Shown in pieces: positions 12,309-23,800 of a stretch of DNA of 64,000 nucleotides. The stretch spans positions 25,658,923 through 25,722,922 of the forward strand of contig OU452222.1 in the NCBI GenBank assembly GCA_911728455.2. The letters are read 5' to 3'. The DNA is from Marthasterias glacialis (taxonomy: Eukaryota; Echinodermata; Asteroidea; Forcipulatida; Asteriidae). The number at the start of each line of letters is the position of its first letter. The stretch's first letter is position 1. The notes beneath the pieces are model-generated. The model was not told where the DNA came from, did no database searches, and worked only from the letters and a program-made list of their open reading frames with translations. The translations under genes and the position numbers were made by a program.

Positions 12309-13946
12309 CTATGGGTATGATCCAGATCTATTCGTATTGAGTACGTCATCAGTCGCGCATTGGCTATCAGATAATAAAGTTGTGTAGTCCATTTATGTTT
12401 CTCTGGTGACATTATGTATACGCCACCAAAACTATTCTTCTGCCATTAGTGAATACTGAAGGCTGATTGTAATTATGTCATATAAAAGTAACTGAGATCA
12501 ATAAACCATCTTCACATAGATTGTCCAACCCAAAAGTCTGAATCCGACATCATTTTAGATTGTTATTCCCCGTACTTCTGTGATGATTGTGTTTGCTGAG
12601 GCAGCCCCACCGACACTTCCGTACGAGGAATGCAACAGTATTGTGACATCACAATCTTACTCGTTTGTGAATCCGAACCCTTCAGACTAGACTAGACACT
12701 ATTTTCGCGGACATCTCATGGACGTTTCTTTACATTGATTTATTATTAAGAGGATCACACATGTACGAAAGCTTCATAGAAAAGCGTATACAAATTAAGA
12801 TAAATATAAGACGACTTTCTGAGTTTTCAAACCATCGAAAGACGTCTTTTCGATTCGCAGTGTCTGGTTTCCGTGAACAGTCGAGGGTCGTTGGAAACCA
12901 GACTAAATCGGAAAGACGTCATTTTCTGGTGTCATAACTCGGATTGACATCTTAATCATTATGATTATCCATGTTATTTCCAGGGTTTGTCCTTAACGTT
13001 TTCAGTGTGACTGGCCCAAAAATGTCCAGTGCCCCCCCCCAGGTGACCCCATAAAAAATGTAGATACATGTAATTCATTGCAAAAAACATAGTACCTGCC
13101 CCCTGTGCCCCCCAGAGAAAAACTCCTGGCTACGCCACTGCTACATGTCCATATTTCATACAAAATAGAGATGCTTTTCAACACTGAACTAGTGAGCCGG
13201 ACAACAGGTGTTTTAACTAGCATATAACCAACGGACGTCCGCTCACTGTCAAGGGAAAATGCCGATTTCTTTCTAACGTAGTCCAGCTGGGCTTTGTGCT
13301 TCCGTAGATACACCCAATAAATGTGAGATACCACACTCTATCATTTCCAAGTTTTTTTTTGTTTTTGTAATTTCCTTTTTTCTTTACTATACCTGTTGCT
13401 GAAGTAAAATACGGAAGAATTGAATAAATTTCCAACAAATGTGATCATTAAGGGTAAGCCGATAAATTGATACAACAGTAAATATTTTACGTATCAAACT
13501 TATTACAGTACATATGATGAATTAAAAAAAAAATCGACAACAAATTTTTTGATTTTTCGAAAACGTCCACTATTAGGCCTAATCACCGTAATGCAACACG
13601 ACACCCTGTTGGGAAATTGGACACCGGCTTGTTTATCAATTGTACATGTGAAGAACAGGGAAACAATGTTCCCACCAAAGTTGGACATCCCTTTTCCCCC
13701 CAGATTCATGCTAATGGGATACTTTGAATCGCTATTAGGTGGCAACAAACACATTGAATGTCCTCGATATCACTATCAAATCTGCCATAGACCGATCAAG
13801 TCAAACGTATTCAAATTTGTAAACAATAAGCAGACACGCTGCACGAGTGGTACCGTGGTCGTAATTTGGGGGGAAACGTTGGTCGTTGATTTACACTGGC
13901 AAGGTAGGTGGGGGTTGTACCAATTAATTCGCCAACCCCATATCTC
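12309..13946. other. Intergenic, no gene recognised
   Basis: Contains a dispersed C-rich repeat (12990-13145) and an imperfect inverted pair around 12840-12940 (tctggtttcc .. ggaaaccaga, and two gaaagacgtc blocks). A 155-codon ORF at 13549-14016 runs into the following MITE, so it is not accepted as a gene. Confidence 0.5.
12990..13145 (+). repeat. Dispersed C-rich repeat ending ctacgccactg
   Basis: Contains a C-run, then atgtagatacatgtaattcatt, then a second C-rich block and the terminal ctacgccactg. The same order is seen at 49976-50102 (ends ctacgccgctg) and a fragment at about 44520-44570, so this is a dispersed element of unknown class. Confidence 0.65.
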
Positions 13947-14306
13947 AAAGCCCCAGCTCAACATTGGTAATGTGTCTGTAAATGCTTCCATTCTTTGCAC
14001 AAATCAAGATACATAAAACCAACCTGTGACAAGTTTAGCTCATTTCATTGTTTCATTCGCGAGAAAACGGTAAAAATGCATTTTGCATTTTTCTTTTTAG
14101 GCATTCATAGGCAGACTTTTCGTCTCATATGAGACGAAAATTAATTCTGGATATTATTTCATTTATTGTTCCAAAAACGATAACACTTCAGGCAGAAATA
14201 TTTCAAGGAAAGTTTTCTATCACCAGTATCTTTATACCATGTAAAGTATGTGTAAATCTGCGAACATATATATTTTTCTTTCTTACCAATGTTGAGCTGG
14301 GGCTTT
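13947..14306 (+). mobile_element. MITE, best copy of the AGCCCCAGCTCAACATTGG family
   Basis: 360 bp. Left end aaagccccagctcaacattg and right end its inverse (ttaccaatgttgagctgggg then cttt), a near-perfect terminal inverted repeat of about 24 bp. The centre is a 24-bp perfect palindrome (14117-14140, built on cgtctcatatgagacg). Related copies lie at 4106, 19029, 20262 and 25135. No ORF; presumed mobilised by an unknown transposase. Confidence 0.88.
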
Positions 14307-14589
14307 AAGCTACAAAAAGTTTGCAAAACGAAACACAAGAACAAACTCCATATAAGGCAGTTTTACATCTGCACCCCAGCATCCAAATTTCATCTTACAG
14401 TCAAGTACAGAATCAAAGGACCATACAGGTGCTTACAGATCTACTTAACAAAATCTTAAGACGAGTCTCTAAACTACGTTGAGCAAATCAGTTAACTACA
14501 GTCGTGTACAACTATACTTCACATTATAACACACGTTTGAATACAAAATTGCAGTGAACAATTTATTTAAAATAGTTACAATTGGGCTG

Positions 14590-14761
14590 ATCATAACACG
14601 GCAGTAAATGTGTGCATTGAATCTGCAATTACAAAGTGGTTTAACTTCGCAACCCTTACAGTAAAAAATGGTAGGCGGACCATACCACGGCAGTAAATGG
14701 GTGCATTAAATCTGCGACTACAAAGTGGTTAAATTTTGCAACCCTGTACAGTAAAACATGG
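14590..14761 (+). repeat. Two-unit tandem repeat, about 88 bp per unit
   Basis: Units start gatcataacacggcagtaaa (14590) and gaccataccacggcagtaaa (about 14678) and stay similar to the final cagtaaaaaatgg / cagtaaaacatgg. Divergent, non-coding. Confidence 0.75.
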
Positions 14762-14871
14762 AAGGGATTCAATAGAAGACTAGATTTATGGAAATTAAAA
14801 TGGGTCAACCCTTTGGCTCCGGACCACCAATTTCAGCAGAAAATAATGCTAATAATGCCGTGCTCAAACTA

Positions 14872-14968
14872 GCGGCTGCGGCTGCGGCTGCGGCTTGATG
14901 GTCTCATGAAGGAACGTTACAGCACAGGATGCCCATAGCAGCACCCTTACCAACAGCCGCAGCCGGAG
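14872..14968. repeat. Small GC-rich foldback
   Basis: Left arm of gcggct repeats (14872-14895) can pair with cagccgcagccgg (14954-14966) across about 60 bases. Similar in style to the foldback at 15229-15397; homology between the two is uncertain. Confidence 0.5.
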
Positions 14969-15228
14969 ATGTAAGCCCCGCCCCCTAAACATATTGACCA
15001 ATCACAGCATAGGCTACATCACCACTGTACTCGGGGGGGGGGGGTAGCGCAATGTGCGTCTCTTCGTGCCACACTGCGTGACATGAACGCGCACGCTATA
15101 AGTAGGTGCACACAATCATGTCGACATTTTTTCAATAGGATTTTTTGACTTTCGGCGCGGTGGTATAGCCAAGGCTGTGATTGGTCAACACATAAAGGGG
15201 GGGGGGGGCTTATAGGATCGGTCTACTA

Positions 15229-15397
15229 AGGCCCTTTTCGAATCGACAGCTTCGGCTTTGGATTCGGCTTCAGGCTCCGTCCTCTCGTCTGAAGCCCTGA
15301 GCGCGTCCGCAAAGCACGCGCAATTGTCAAAACAACCGTGGGGCCAAGCTAGCCTGAGCCGAAGCCGGAGCCGATGCCGTGGATTCGAAAAGGGCCT
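15229..15397. mobile_element. Foldback element with 16-bp perfect inverted ends
   Basis: Ends aggcccttttcgaatc and its exact inverse. TAAG occurs at both outer borders (15227-15230 and 15397-15400), a possible target duplication overlapping the ends. The interior carries cttcggcttt / gccgaagccggagcc hexamer blocks and a unique middle (ctccgtcctctcgtctgaag). Its middle resembles 17640-17710, linking it to the minisatellite there. Confidence 0.7.
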
Positions 15398-15974
15398 AAG
15401 AACCAGTTTATTTGTTAAGCTATAAGGTGCAAGGGGAAAAAAAGAAGAAAAAAAACATGTACATCGACAACAACCAAACGGCACCGTATTTTGGTTCGTA
15501 TAACCTGTTTCTACCAGGCAACATTGATTCTGGTTAGAAAGATTGTGTACTAAACAGCTTAATGACATTGGGCATTGCTGCTGAAGCGCAGAAAGTACAG
15601 CTAAGCTAAATACACAAATACCATGTCACAATGAAGCTGTAGGCCTACTGTTTTTGATTAGTTTCCCGTTTTTGTTTTCCTAGTAGTAATTTTCTAAGCA
15701 ATATGTTCTGCCTAAAAAGCAGCTCTATAACATTAGGCCGAGAACCTAAGTGTTTACACGTGGAGGAAACAAAAACATTTTAAAGAATATTCATATTCAG
15801 ACTACGTTAACAGTAACACACACAAAAATGAGATAATATACATTAAATAAGCCTGACCACACCAAACCCTTCAAAATCCAACTGCATGTTTTGTTTGATT
15901 CTGTCGGACAGAGGGCTCCACTAGTGAACTGATTATGTATATGGGTTTCGAAGCATTTGCACGGTGAGGTTTCA

Positions 15975-16280
15975 ATGTATATTTGGTATGCGGTAACACC
16001 ATGTGATTATATCTACTTTGCTATATACAGTAGATTGTTCTTGGGAGAACCAGCCTATACCGCTGAGTAGATTTCGCAGGACAGCTATTTTAAGAACTGG
16101 AATATTTTCCCAACCCCAACCCCACCCCTCCAAAAAAACAAAACAAACAAACAAACAAACAAAACAAAAACGAAATCTACTCCGTGGTAGTATAATAATA
16201 TTAGGTCAAATTCTCACAAGAACAATAGCAAAGTAGATATATGTAATGACCCGGTGTGTTACCCCAAACCAAATATACAT
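15975..16280. mobile_element. Foldback MITE with arms of about 50 bp
   Basis: The left arm (atgtatatttggtat, then gcggtaacacc, then tatatctactttgctat) pairs with the right arm ending ccaaatatacat at 16280, with a perfect 17-bp inner block. The loop includes a CAAA microsatellite (16138-16164). No ORF. Confidence 0.8.
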
Positions 16281-16759
16281 CAAACTGATTATGCTTTACA
16301 TTGGATCAGGCGTAACCACCATAATCCAGAGTCCAAAGGTTTGAGTGTTGAGCTACCGTAGGGTATTTAATTATGCTGGACTGACGACTGCCACTAGTAA
16401 ACTGATCATCATGCTTTACTTGGGGGTCAGACATAAATCAGAGTTAAACAGTTTGGGTGCTGAGTTACCATAATGATGGTGTTGGATTTTAATACAGTGA
16501 GGAAGAGACTGTTTCAATGTACTTTAGTTTCTGGTCACTTATCTCTACCGAGGAAACTATCGTTAGTTAGATATTATCGAATTAATTAATACTATTTTAA
16601 TGAAATGAAACTCGCCTTTTTGTATACAAGCTCTAAAACAAAATAAACAAAACCTTGTATCTAAAAAGATTATTAAAGTTAGCAGCATGCAATAAATACA
16701 ATGTTATATTCAATGAGAAAAATTCATATACGTTATAAAACACTGACCTTGATTGAATG

Positions 16760-17078
16760 TACTCTCTTATTGTAAAAGAGTGAAAACATCACTCTCTTGC
16801 CCAAGTCAAGTGGTGGTGTAATTTTCACTCTTTTTAGAGTGCAATTATCTTAGTTTGCTCTTTTAGAGTGAAATTTGAGTAAACTTCACTCTGAATCGAG
16901 TGAAAAAGAAAATGTTTCCACTCTAAAAAGAGTTGTCCGCCATACCACTCTTTTAAAAGAGCCATATGGCGGACAAGTCTTTTCAGAGTGGAAGCATTTT
17001 CTTTTTCACTCGATTCAGAATGAATATTACACCACCACTCGGTCAAAAGAGTGATGTTTTCACTCTTTTAAGAGAGTA
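16760..17078. mobile_element. Long inverted-repeat element rich in AGAGTG/CACTCT
   Basis: Ends tactctctta and taagagagta. The arms contain gaaaacatcactct, gtggtggtgtaat, gaatcgagtgaaaaagaaaa and ttgtccgccat in mirrored order around the centre ctcttttaaaagag (16948-16961). The left arm is longer by about 60 bases of extra CACTCT-rich sequence. The whole unit could form a single giant hairpin. No ORF. Confidence 0.82.
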
Positions 17079-17604
17079 CGTAATATAGCACACATTTTAA
17101 ACTGCAGCAGGTTGAGGGGAAAAAAAACCTGTTGTTTTTACTCCTGTCCTTGCATAAATTATTACTTCAACAATCTACAAAATGGAACATTATAGCAGAC
17201 ATCATTTTGGGATGCCATTTATTTATTTTTTTTTTTTTTTTACTTTGGTCGACACTGTTTTTATCAATTAAAAAAAAGATATATGGAAAAATAAATATTG
17301 CTGACACTTCTCAGAAGCACAATTCCGCAAAAAACTTGAACATTTAAAGGGAACTTACAGAGGATATGTGCAATTAATATTCTTTAAAATGAAAGCTGAC
17401 AAACCAAACAATCCAAAATATTTATCAAGAATTATTTAACCCTGCATACGTCTACGTAATGTGGAGGATCAATTTTTAAAGCCAAATTTAAAATATTTAC
17501 AAAAAAGAATGCCCTCTACGTTGACAACAGTTTGAACTCAACTATTCTTTGCACTCCTTGTCTACAGTTCCGGTATGTAGTACCAATAATAATTTTGCAA
17601 TGGT

Positions 17605-17965
17605 TCCAAAAACCAGCTCAGGCTTCAGCTACGGCTAAGGCTCCGTCCGCTTGTTTGAAGTCCCGTATCAAAAGTGTACATTTTCAAAACAACTGCCGGA
17701 GCCTTTATCGGAACCTTAGCCAGAGCCTTAGCCGGAGCCTTAGCTGGAGCCTTAGCCAGAGCCGGAGCCTTAGCCGAAGCCGGAGCCTTAGCTGGAGCCT
17801 TAGCCGGAGCCTTAGCCGGAGCCTTAGCCGGAGCCTTAGCCAGAGCCTTAGATGGAGCCTTAGCCAGAGCCGGAGCCTTAGCCTTAGCCGGAGCCGGAGC
17901 CTTAGCCAAGCATTATCCGTCAGCCTTAGTCGGAGCCTTAGCCTTAGCCGGAGCCGGAGCAGTGC
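17605..17965. repeat. GGAGCC/TTAGCC hexamer minisatellite
   Basis: From about 17697, alternating ggagcc and ttagcc hexamers run for about 265 bases with minor variants (agccag, agctgg, agatgg). The unique leader (17620-17700: ggctccgtccgcttgtttga .. ttttcaaaacaac) matches the middle of the foldback at 15229-15397, so the array seems to be that element with an expanded arm. Because the period is a multiple of three, several frames stay open (Ala-Leu-Ala-Gly, Ser-Leu-Ser-Arg); none is accepted as a gene. Confidence 0.85.
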
Positions 17966-18013
17966 ATATTCGCACATTTTGGGAAATTTGAAATTAAAGT
18001 TCCACTCTGCTTA

Positions 18014-19028
18014 AGTTGTGTATGATATAAAATCATTTAACACGTACAGGGCCCAATTTTCGGAGACCCACGAGACTTTCATAGTATTTAGTCCTACCCT
18101 TGCTCTAAGGTCCTAAACTCTTACTAACACTAATTTTTTATTCTACACTCAAACTTCAATTATTTTCTGTTTAACATTTAAAATATAATAATGTACATGT
18201 AACATGTTTCTACTATCAACCAAACTAGCTAACATGCATATCCATTCAAGGCACAGAAGTTCCCAAATCTAATCATATACTTCCGGCAAGTTTTTTGTTT
18301 TATGGGTTTGGGTTTTTTTTAGCGAAAGGGATACAACAATTATTTGAAAAATGATCTTGTTATTTATAACGCGAAGCATGGCCCTACCAATGAGTGTACA
18401 TGAGCATAAGTACCGGTAACAACTTTCATATCATTACAAACATCTCAACAAACATGGTTAAAACCACCCCTCCATCAAATATAAATAAGTTTAAATATAA
18501 GTAAATAAATAAACAAATAAATGAATACATAAATCATAAAAAAATAAAAAATAAAGTAAATAAATGAAAAAAATGAATAAATACATAAATAAGAAAAAAA
18601 GAACTAATAAAAAAAATTAATAATAATAACAAACACATAAATAAACAAATTAATAAAAATAAAAAAGATTGAAATAAATTAATAAATGAATACAAGAATT
18701 GGTATTAATAATTAAAACAACACTTACTCTTTTTGCTGTGTCAGGGTGACACTTCTATGTTCAATAGATTTGTGCACAAAATCCACCATTCCCATTCTTA
18801 ACGTTCCGCCCTTCCCAAACTCTGTACAATAGCCTGTCTATGCTATTTTCGACAGTAACATTAGGTCTTAAAAGGGTAGAAAAACAATTGCCACACCAAA
18901 ATGCAGCCCTCATACCATCAGCTCCCATACCCCAATGCACGAAAAAAGTAACTATGAAGTATCCCTGTAATAGCATAAGGTACATGTAAACCATATTATT
19001 ATGGCAACACTCTGAAAGTATTCAATTT
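18014..19028. other. Intergenic with AAAT-rich simple sequence
   Basis: No gene seen. 18470-18705 is low-complexity (taaa/aata-rich). The rest is ordinary AT-rich DNA. Confidence 0.6.
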
Positions 19029-19384
19029 AAAGCATTGTACAGCATTGGTAAGATTCACAGATCTCTATCTGTACTTGAAGTAACCCAACATATACATGCA
19101 ATAACAAACGTGTAAAAGTTTATGCTTAATAGTCTGTAATTGGAGTCGCGAGAAAATAGTGAAAACCCCCTGACGTGTATATGTTTCCAAGGTTATAGAA
19201 CATCTGAGTTTGTCTCGCGAGACCAAAAGAATATTTTGTTTACTCATTTCTCTAAAACTACAGCATTTCGGCAAAAATATGTTGAGGGAAGTTTTCCACC
19301 ATGACCATCTTTAAACCATGAAAGGTATGTGCAAATCTCTAAACATTTATTTTTTTCAATCTTACCAATGTTGTGCACACTCTT
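19029..19384 (+). mobile_element. MITE, divergent copy of the 13947-14306 family
   Basis: Left aaagcattgtacagcattgg, right cttaccaatgttgtgcacac. The interior keeps ggaagttttccaccatgacc, aaaggtatgtgcaaatct and a central tctcgcgaga palindrome. The ends have decayed. Confidence 0.65.
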
Positions 19385-20261
19385 CAAATATAAATAACCT
19401 TGTGTCAATAAAAAACAAAACAATTAAATTCTGAATAACGAAACAAGAACTACACGAAGGCCACACAAAGGCCACACAAAGACCATTTCCTATGTTGCAT
19501 CGGTCTTTGCTCCTTTAACAGGTTCCTAGAGATTTTAAAATTTCCCTATGGAAGTGCCCTTTGCAGATTGAAAATGGCCTTGCCCTCTCAAAGATGCAAA
19601 TACAGGCGTGTAAGACATTTGATTTTAGTAACAAATTTTGCAATAATTTCAGTAAAAAATTTTGGTGAATACTGGCAAATATGGAGGGAACAGTGATACT
19701 TCACCTTCAATGAGAAGATAGTAACAACTAATTCAATAATTATGATAAAAGTTAATTAAAGTTTATGATTTCAGTAAAATTTGAAGACCCAATACCCAGA
19801 CCCTTGGTTAACCATGTTCACACTGCAGCAACACAAGCTTACCCTTTTCTCCATTTACAAATGCCAATTTTCATTTGAAAATTTCAAAGCATCTGACAAC
19901 AAAATTAATAAATAAATATATTTTGGAAATTATAAAATATTTGCCTGTGTGTTTGCATCTGTGCAACGACGTCATATCACACAACCTTATCTAGTTACAT
20001 TGTACGCCCTTTTATGAACAAAGAAATGTTGTACAACCTGTGTGTACAACAGTCTCCAGTTGCTGAGTGTGATGTCAATCCAACCACCCACTTTACAAAT
20101 ATTTGGCATCTGGCTCTAAGAGGAATTGCATGAGCAAGTTTCTCCTGCGGGATTCCATCAAGAAACTTTACAGTTCTGAACAAAGACAAAGACTTGATGT
20201 CAAAAAAAAAAAAGATTTTAGTTTTTTTTCATAAGAATCGCTTGCCAAACAGGTGGGATTT

Positions 20262-20602
20262 AAACCCCCAGCTCAACATTGATAAAGAGAAAAACATTAA
20301 TGTTCGCAGATTTACATATACCTTACATGGTATTTCCTTGAAATATTTCTGCCTGAAGTGTTATCGTTTTTAAATAATAAATGAAATTGATTCAAAATTA
20401 GTTTTTGTCTCAGTGAGATGAGAAATCTGCCTATAGGAATGCGAACAAAAATGCTGAATTTATTTTTACCGTTTTCTCGCAAATGAAACAACGAAATGAG
20501 CTGATATTTTCACTGGTTGTTGTTTTTTTTTTTTAAATATCTTGATTTGTGCAAAAAATGGAAGCATTTACAGTCAGTATACCAATGTTGAGCTGGGGCT
20601 TT
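20262..20602 (-). mobile_element. MITE, reverse-oriented copy of the 13947-14306 family
   Basis: Left aaacccccagctcaacattg, right accaatgttgagctggggct then tt. The interior contains gaaatatttctgcctgaagt and the central tctcagtgagatgag. It lies 292 bases beyond the stop codon of the ZNF507-like gene and may fall in its 3' UTR. Confidence 0.85.
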
Positions 20603-20893
20603 AAGGTTGAATTACACACAAGTGTTTTTCAAGCACTGGAGCTGGAATAATTACGTGTACATGTACATGGTAGCAGAAAACTTAAACTATTGACAATGCG
20701 TGGTTGTATGACAAACTAAATATAACTTTTAATATTCAAGATAAAACTATGTTAAAAAAGTGAATGTTGTATATGTACCCTTGCGCTAATATGCCTTGTC
20801 CGGTAACATTTCCTTAGGCAATCTTGAACATTAAAAAATGCAAGTATTACTTGAACTATTATTCACTATCTTTTCTTACTTAAAAAATTACTG

Positions 20894-23800
20894 CTAATAT
20901 TTGGCACTTTGCTTTTTGTTTAATTTGTTGGATCCCTGTCCTCCGCGATGTGTGTTTGTAAAGCCGCTCTGTAAATGTACAGGTGATACTTCCTGAGGTA
21001 GGTGCATCTTCAGGTGGTCCACTAACTTGTCTCTGTCTGTGCTTTGGAAACCACACTCCTGGCAGCAGAAGGTCACCATGTTACCCCTCACCTCTGACAC
21101 CTGACCACATGTGGCCGAGGCAGGTTGTGATGACGTACCTTGTTTTGGGTCGCGCTCCGTCAGATTTAAGACAGGGCTGCTCTCTGTTGTTGACTGATCG
21201 GTTTCAGTGTCCGGGTCATCCTTGTAGTTGTAGTTGGGATCGCTGGCATGTCGCCACATGTGAGACTTTAGGGACGGGAGGTAGTTGCAAGTGTAGCAGC
21301 ACAATTTGCACTTGTACTGCTCAGGAAGCTCTGACGGAAGACAGTCGGGGCGCCAGTCCGGCTGGTTATGCATCCTCATGTGAGAGCGCAGGCTCTGTGG
21401 ATAGGCACCCATGAAGCTACACAGGTGGCACTTGTAGGGCCGCTCAGTGGCGTGGAACTTCATGTGGTTCTTGATTCCGTTCTTGGCACTGGATTTGTAA
21501 TCACAGAGGGTGCATTTGTAGAACTTGGCCCTGGAGTGGGAGTTCCTCACATGGTGTTGAAGACCATGAGCTGTCTCTGAGGAGAAGCTGCATTCTTTAC
21601 AGTATCGCATCTTACGCATCTTACGCATCCCACAGCTCAGAGTATGCAGCAGTAATGTATTTGTATTAACAAACTGCTCCCTGCAGTGTGTACACCTTAC
21701 CAGCGATTTCTCACTGTGGACCGTTTCTTGGTGCCCGATAAACTCAACCTGGCCTGAAAAAGTCATATCACACACGTCACATCTGAACTCCTTCAGCACT
21801 CTGTGGGACTCCATGTGTGTTTGTAAGTCACCCTCTTTATTGAAAAAGGCAGAGCATTCTGGGCAGCTATATGATTCTTCATAATGCTCCTGAATGTGGC
21901 ACTTGAGGCTGTCCAAAGAATTAAAGCAGTCCTTGCAGAGAGGACAGCGGAAGGAGTTGTGCACCAAGTGCGTCTGTAAATGCTGCTTCAAGGAAGGGTA
22001 ACTTTCATACGCCTTGGTGCACAACTTACACTGGAAAGGCTCTGGGACGTTATCGAGGATACTCATGAAGAACTTCACAACGCTGTCTTCCTCGGAGTCT
22101 GTATCACATGAAGAAACCTTTTCAACGGAACCTTCTGGCTCACTGAGATAACTTTGCTGTATTTCAGTGATTACAGACTGAGAATCTACCTCACAAGCTT
22201 CTGCCTGCTCACACATGCAGACTCGCTTTGTTCCTTTTGGGCCATCAGATCCAAAGCTCTTTTTCCTTTTAACTGCACTATCAGTATCTTTATGTGTTTG
22301 TTCCACTTGAATTAATTCTTTCTGTTTTGGGATTTGATGTTTATCCTTAACATTTTCCCGAAAATGGCATGATTTAGGAGGACCCCCTGTCACATTTTCT
22401 CCTTCAACCTCAACAGCCTGAAAAGCTAAAGTTCTTCTTCCCTTACCCGTTAAATCTACTTCTTTGTTGCTTTCTGGCTGCAGATCTAGCTTCTGCTGTA
22501 AATTATTCATAGTAAAACTTAACTGTGATCCCTGAGATAAAACTGACACCTTCTCCGAGACACCCTTTTCGCCGGGACTATTTACAATATAAGACACTGT
22601 ATTTACACTTCTTGTGTGAATTCCCTGAGATGTTAACGCCATCATGCTGCAAGCAGCATCAACATATTCTCTAAATGCTGAAGGTTTTTGTCGTCCGTCT
22701 TTAAATGAAGTAGTCGATCCAGACCCCTGTTCACTTTCTGAATCATTTCCAAAACTTTCAAAGGTTTTTTCATGTACTTGATCAATTTCTGAATTTGAAG
22801 AGCAAGATGAATCGCTGCCAGGAAAGGACTTGGGCCTACCCATCAAATCATGGGAAGGGACGAATGCATCTTCACTAGACTCCATTTGATCTGGGGCCTT
22901 TCCAGGATTTTGTTCTGTGATTGCCTCAACATTGGCAGCCGGTTCGGGGATTGGAATATCTGGATCAATGAAAAGCAGCTGAGGGCCGTCCAAATGATGG
23001 TGCAACGCCTGTTGTTCTTGATTTTTTTCGGATATACAAGGGTCTGCTCTGAAACTATCATCAGGAAGTGCAACTGGGCTGTCTATTTGTCTGACTGTCC
23101 CACTGCGGCAAGATGTTAGTTGATTTTCATCACTAAAGTCTGGGTTGGAATCTAGTTTGGTGCTGACCAAATTGTTTGTGACGTCAACGCACTGGGATGA
23201 TATTTTTTCTGCTGAGTTTTCACATTTCTTATGGATGAGAAGTTCTTTTATAAGTGGTACTGATGATGGCGGGATGTTGATTCCAACACAGCGACAGCTT
23301 GAAATCTCCTCTTGTCCCTTCTTCGAAGCACTGCCACATCCACAAGAGGGTATTAATATTTCCTTAGTGCAGAATTCCTCTTTTTTGACCATGTCACAGG
23401 AAGGTCTAGCTCGTTGTTTATCATCTTCACTGTTGAGGATGGAGCAGTTTGCAGGCTCCTCAGAAAGAAGTTTTGATTCTGAGGGAGTTGCAGTCTCACA
23501 TGGTTTGGTCAAATTCTGTTTTAGAGAATCGTTCTCATCCACTATAGGGTAAGAGCATCCAATCTCTCCAGCATGACGCCAGGCATGGGCTTTTAGGGTA
23601 GCCAGCCTGTCACAAAGATACCCACAAAGTAAACACTTGAAAATATATGACTGTTCACCGACAGAAGTCTGTGACGGCAGAACTTGGACAGAATCTGGAG
23701 TCGGGGTCCTGCAACGGCTGGATGCTATGAGAGGTCCAGTCATGGGTACCAATTCTTTAGGGTTTTGGATGGGTGATCTGCTGCTTGTGTGAAGGTCAGC

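Noticed and set aside
13549-14016. 155-codon ORF
   Set aside because: Its last 23 codons are the end of a MITE, and the rest has no family resemblance.
17532-18014. Ala-Gly-Leu and Ser-Arg repeat ORFs on both strands
   Set aside because: They come from a hexamer minisatellite whose period is a multiple of three; many frames are open at once.
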